This document shows positions 61,132 to 64,000 of a stretch of DNA of 64,000 nt, in pieces. The notes below the pieces were generated by a model, which had not been told where the DNA came from, did not search any database, and worked only from the letters and a program-made list of their open reading frames with translations. Position 1 is the first letter of the stretch, and every line of letters begins with the position of its first letter. Source of the stretch: Microtetraspora fusca (GTDB lineage: Bacteria > Actinomycetota > Actinomycetes > Streptosporangiales > Streptosporangiaceae); NCBI RefSeq assembly GCF_001570365.1, contig NZ_BBYK01000045.1, forward strand, positions 186,001-250,000. Reading direction: 5' to 3'. The translations under genes were made by a program, and so were the position numbers.

Positions 61132-62613
61132 TTGACCATCGCCGAGCGGCCGGTTCGCGGCCCGGTACCGTCCGCGCCGGCCGTGTCCGGGGGTGGGCTG
61201 CCCACGCTCATCCAGGGAGGAATGGGAGTAGGCGTGTCCGGGTGGCGGCTGGCGCGGGCCGTCGCCCGGACCGGACAGCTCGGCGTGGTGTCCGGGGTGG
61301 CGCTCGACGTCACGCTGGCCCGGCGGCTCCAGCAGGGCGACCCGGGAGGGCACCTGCGCGCGGCGCTGGCCGCGTTCCCGGTTCCCGCGATCAGCGAGCG
61401 GATCCTGGCCAGGTACTACGTGCGCGACGGGATCGGGCCCGGCGTGCCGTACCGGCCGGTGCCCCGGCTCGGTCTGCGCCCGAACCGGGCGCGCGACGAG
61501 CTGGCCGTGGTCGCCAACTTCGCCGAGGTGTTCCTGGCCCGGCGGGACGGCGGCCTGATCGGGATCAACTATCTGGAGAAGATCCAGATGGCGACGCCGG
61601 CGGCGGCGTACGGGGCGATGCTCGCGGGCGTCGACTACGTGCTGATGGGGGCGGGCATCCCGTCGCAGATTCCGCGGCTGCTCGACCGGCTCGCCGCGCA
61701 CCTGCCGGCCGAGGTCTCGGTCACGGTGGTGGGAGCGGAGTCGGGGGAGCGGCACACGGTCGGCGTCGACCCGGTCGCGCTGCTCGGGCGTGCGCCCGAG
61801 CCGCTGAAGCGGCCGCGCCTGCTGGCGATCGTCTCCTCCGACGTGCTCGCCGGCTATCTCGCGCGTACGCCGGAGACCCGGCCGGACGGGTTCGTGGTGG
61901 AGACGCCGGTGGCGGGCGGGCACAGTGCGCCGCCGCGCGGGCGGATGCGGCTGGACGAGAGCGAGCAGCCGGTGTACGGCCCGCGCGACGAGGTGAACCT
62001 GGGAAAGGTGGCCGCGCTGGGCCTGCCGTTCTGGCTGGCCGGAGGGTACGCGAGCCGGGACGGGCTGGCGCGGGCGCGGGCCACGGGCGCGGAGGGCGTC
62101 CAGGTGGGGACGGCGTTCGCGCTGTGCCGGGAGTCGGGGCTGGACGACAAGCAGCGGCGGCGGCTGCTGGAGCGGGCCGGGGCGGGCGCACTGCGGGTGC
62201 GCAACGACCCGCACGCCTCGCCGGCCGGGTTCCCGTTCAAGGTCGCCGGGCTGGAGGAGACCCTGGCCGAGCCGGAGGTCTACGAGCGGCGGGCCCGGCT
62301 GTGCGACCTCGGCCACCTTCGCACTCCGTACGTGCGCCCCGACGGCGGGGTGGGCTTCCGCTGCCCGGCCGAGCCGGTGGACGCCTACCTGCGCAAGGGA
62401 GGGCGGCCGGAGGAGACCCAGGGGCGTCGGTGCCTGTGCAACGGCCTGGTCGCCGCCATCGGTCTCGGGCAGCACCGGCCGGACGGCTACGCGGAACCGC
62501 CCCTGCTCACGCTCGGCCAGGATCTGGACTTCCTCGGCGACCTGCCCGAGAGGTACGGCGCGGCGGACGTCGTCGCCCACCTGCTCGGGGACGCGCGGGA
62601 GGGGCGGGGCTAG
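61132..62613 (+). CDS. nitronate monooxygenase-like FMN protein
   Basis: 493 residues with the 2-nitropropane dioxygenase/FabK TIM barrel. LIQGGMGVGVSGWRLARAVA at the start, GINYLEKIQMATPAAAYGAM, GVDYVLMGAGIPSQIP, VETPVAGGHSAPPRG, LPFWLAGGYASRDGLARARA and GAEGVQVGTAFALC (phosphate-binding). A C-terminal extension has a Cys-rich patch (RRCLCNGLVAAIG). TTG 61132 has GCAGGAGG 9 bp upstream. Oxidises alkyl nitronates or acts as an enoyl reductase; substrate not settled. Confidence 0.88.
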   Translation: MTIAERPVRGPVPSAPAVSGGGLPTLIQGGMGVGVSGWRLARAVARTGQLGVVSGVALDVTLARRLQQGDPGGHLRAALAAFPVPAISERILARYYVRDGIGPGVPYRPVPRLGLRPNRARDELAVVANFAEVFLARRDGGLIGINYLEKIQMATPAAAYGAMLAGVDYVLMGAGIPSQIPRLLDRLAAHLPAEVSVTVVGAESGERHTVGVDPVALLGRAPEPLKRPRLLAIVSSDVLAGYLARTPETRPDGFVVETPVAGGHSAPPRGRMRLDESEQPVYGPRDEVNLGKVAALGLPFWLAGGYASRDGLARARATGAEGVQVGTAFALCRESGLDDKQRRRLLERAGAGALRVRNDPHASPAGFPFKVAGLEETLAEPEVYERRARLCDLGHLRTPYVRPDGGVGFRCPAEPVDAYLRKGGRPEETQGRRCLCNGLVAAIGLGQHRPDGYAEPPLLTLGQDLDFLGDLPERYGAADVVAHLLGDAREGRG

Positions 62614-62790
62614 GGTGTCGTCCCTCCCGCGCGTCCGGTGGCCTCGCCCGGGGCCGATCGCGGGGCTTCGGACTCGCGAATGGGGAACGGGCGGTCAGGC
62701 GATCCAGGGCGGCACGAGCCGCTCGGCGCCCTTGGGCGCGAGGTCGCACGCGTCGGCGGCCGAGACCCCCACGGATGACACGGGTTCGTC

Positions 62791-63123
62791 ATGCGGGCGA
62801 TCGGCGTGGACGGCACCACCGCCGTCGAGCTCGGCCGCGCCCTCGGAGTCTCCAAACAGGCCGCCGGCAAGACCGTCGAGACGCTGGAACGCCTCCGCTA
62901 CGTCGAGCGCGCCCGCGACCCGCGCGACACGCGACGTAAGATCGTACGGCTGACTCCGCACGGCCTGGACGCCCTGGCGCTGTCCGCGCGGATCTTCGAC
63001 GAGCTGCGGGCGGGCTGGGCCGCGACGCTGGGGGAGGACCGGCTGCGCGCCCTGGAGGCCGACCTGCGGCGCGTCACGCCGCACGACGTTTTCCGCCTCG
63101 ACGTCCCCGGCTGGTTCGGCTGA
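62791..63123 (+). pseudogene. N-terminally truncated MarR-family regulator
   Basis: 110 residues. Only the winged helix and C-terminal dimerisation part remain: TTAVELGRALGVSKQAAGKTVETLERL, DPRDTRRKIVRLTPHGLDAL (two segments). A stop codon lies four codons before ATG 62791, and the helix that begins MarR proteins (about 40 residues) is absent, so function is doubtful. The upstream 180 bp hold no obvious start or RBS. Confidence 0.6.
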
Positions 63124-63408
63124 CCTCCACACGCCCGGGAGGGGCCGGCCGGATCCCCGGCGGGCACGGCGGCGTTGCCCGGGGCAGGCTGGAGCTGAAC
63201 GGGCGCCGCGACACGCCCCCTGATGGGACGGGTTCGCCGAGGAAGTGGGGGAGGTCGTCCTCAGCCCGTGGCACCCCTACCGACGCTGCCGCCCGGGATG
63301 GCCGGGGCCATGGCCGGCGCGGCGGTCACACCGCCGTGGGGGCCGACCGAGCCGAGGAGGACGGGCCGGAGGCGGCGGCGCCGAGCGGTCAGGAAGATCG
63401 GGGGCGGC
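63124..63408. other. 285-bp gap, no gene seen
   Basis: GC-rich space between the truncated MarR gene and the convergent acetyltransferase. No convincing frame, hairpin or repeat. Confidence 0.4.
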
Positions 63409-63864
63409 TCAGTCGGTGGCGGAGAGACGGAGCTCCAGGATGTCCTCATCGCCGAAGACCTGCCCAGTGGGGACGAACCCGGCGGAGGTGTAGAGGGCCT
63501 TGGCCGCGACGTTGTCCGTGCGTACGCCCAGCCGCAGCACCGGCGCGTCGAACTCGTCCCGCACATGGGCGATTACCTGCTGGAGAGCGGCTCGGCCCAG
63601 GCCCTTTCCCTGGTGATCCTTGTCGATCATCAAGCGGTAGAGCCACATCTGACCGTCGTCGGGATCGGGGCCGTACATCGCGAAGCCCACAGCGCGCTCA
63701 TCGTGCGTCACCGCACGGGTCACGAAGCCCGGCAAGAAGTGACTCTCCGCGATCGAGTACAGGTTGGACGCGATGAGGTCGCGCTGGTCGTCGGCCACCG
63801 TCAGGTCGGCCACCTCCTCCCAGGTCTCCCGGGACAGGTCGTCAAGGCGCACACGAATCGGCAT
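63409..63864 (-). CDS. GNAT acetyltransferase (diamine/spermidine-type)
   Basis: 151 residues. The acetyl-CoA pyrophosphate loop is LYRLMIDKDHQGKGLGRAAL near residues 74-93, then LRLGVRTDNVAAKALYTSAGFVPTGQ. N-terminal VADLTVADDQRDLIASNLYSIAES resembles the SpeG/PaiA-like diamine acetyltransferases that dampen polyamine stress. ATG 63864. Upstream there is a TGTGAA/TTCACA inverted repeat. Confidence 0.88.
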   Translation of the reverse strand: MPIRVRLDDLSRETWEEVADLTVADDQRDLIASNLYSIAESHFLPGFVTRAVTHDERAVGFAMYGPDPDDGQMWLYRLMIDKDHQGKGLGRAALQQVIAHVRDEFDAPVLRLGVRTDNVAAKALYTSAGFVPTGQVFGDEDILELRLSATD

Positions 63865-63899
63865 GGGGTATCCCTAGCCGATCTCTGCACGGGCCGTCA

Positions 63900-63913
63900 T
63901 GTGAATTTTCACA
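63900..63913. promoter_or_regulatory. inverted repeat upstream of the acetyltransferase
   Basis: TGTGAA-TT-TTCACA, 36 bp upstream of the start. It resembles half of a CRP-type site, but the spacing between TGTGA and TCACA is 4 rather than 6. A second pair, CACAGGA and TCCTGTG, overlaps it further right (to 63940). Confidence 0.35.
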
Positions 63914-64000
63914 GGATCATGTGCCCGGGCCGGTCCTGTGAGGTCTCAAGGGCTGCCCTCTCGCAGACGCTTCAGCGACCGCGTCGGGGTTCGGGTCGGC

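Noticed and set aside
63900-63913. CRP-binding site upstream of the acetyltransferase
   Set aside because: The half-sites are 4 bp apart rather than the 6 bp of the CRP consensus; kept only as a generic inverted repeat.

Overview
The window is high-GC actinobacterial chromosome. Evidence: very GC-rich third codon positions, many GTG and TTG starts, Ser/Thr kinases including a PknG homologue, a DUF3040 protein and an Rv2578c-type radical SAM protein. A filamentous actinomycete of the Streptosporangiales type (Nonomuraea or Streptosporangium relatives) fits best, but that is an inference from gene content. I saw no rRNA, tRNA or CRISPR array.

Left part (1-15.8 kb): end of a DHA2-type drug exporter with a convergent TetR gene; a YigZ/IMPACT protein; isochorismate synthase; a secreted SGNH hydrolase; a tightly overlapped ABC-2 exporter plus DesK/DesR-like two-component operon; a BON-SRPBCC envelope protein; a GT4 glycosyltransferase; a methyltransferase; a radical SAM protein; DUF3040; and a receptor-type Ser/Thr kinase.

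16.3-24.8 kb holds the most interesting unit: seven co-directional, overlapping or abutting genes encoding a coiled-coil protein, a PknG-like kinase, a zinc-ribbon PP2C phosphatase, a VWA protein, a zinc-ribbon FHA protein, a GlnX-like membrane protein and a GlnH-like lipoprotein. This looks like an enlarged relative of the mycobacterial glnX-glnH-pknG amino-acid-sensing module, with phosphatase, phospho-reader and scaffold added in one transcript. Next come a transpeptidase, an acyltransferase and small regulator/enzyme pairs (24.8-31.3 kb).

31.5-35.0 kb is a persulfide/sulfite detoxification cluster (CstR-like repressor, membrane rhodanese, TauE/SafE exporter, metallo-beta-lactamase-rhodanese protein). 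Three near-identical palindromic operators precede its first three genes, and a thioredoxin remnant lies inside it. From 35 to 42 kb there is much gene debris: a Tn3 transposase with two deletions, an integrase fragment fused to a LuxR tail, an intact tyrosine recombinase and a decayed second one. Between these lie TetR/SDR, SnoaL-like and alpha/beta-hydrolase genes.

42-48 kb: an OmpR-type two-component system divergent from an S41 protease (frameshifted near its 3' end) and a MacB-like ABC transporter. 48-64 kb: an aminotransferase class IV, an erythromycin-esterase-like gene divergent from a double-headed MerR gene, a PAS-GAF-SpoIIE phosphatase, a DrrAB-like exporter with its TetR regulator and operator, a flavin monooxygenase with a divergent MarR gene, the eroded remains of a narGHJI nitrate reductase operon, a nitronate-monooxygenase-like enzyme, a truncated MarR gene and a GNAT acetyltransferase. 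Many genes are organised as regulator-target pairs with visible inverted repeats between them.
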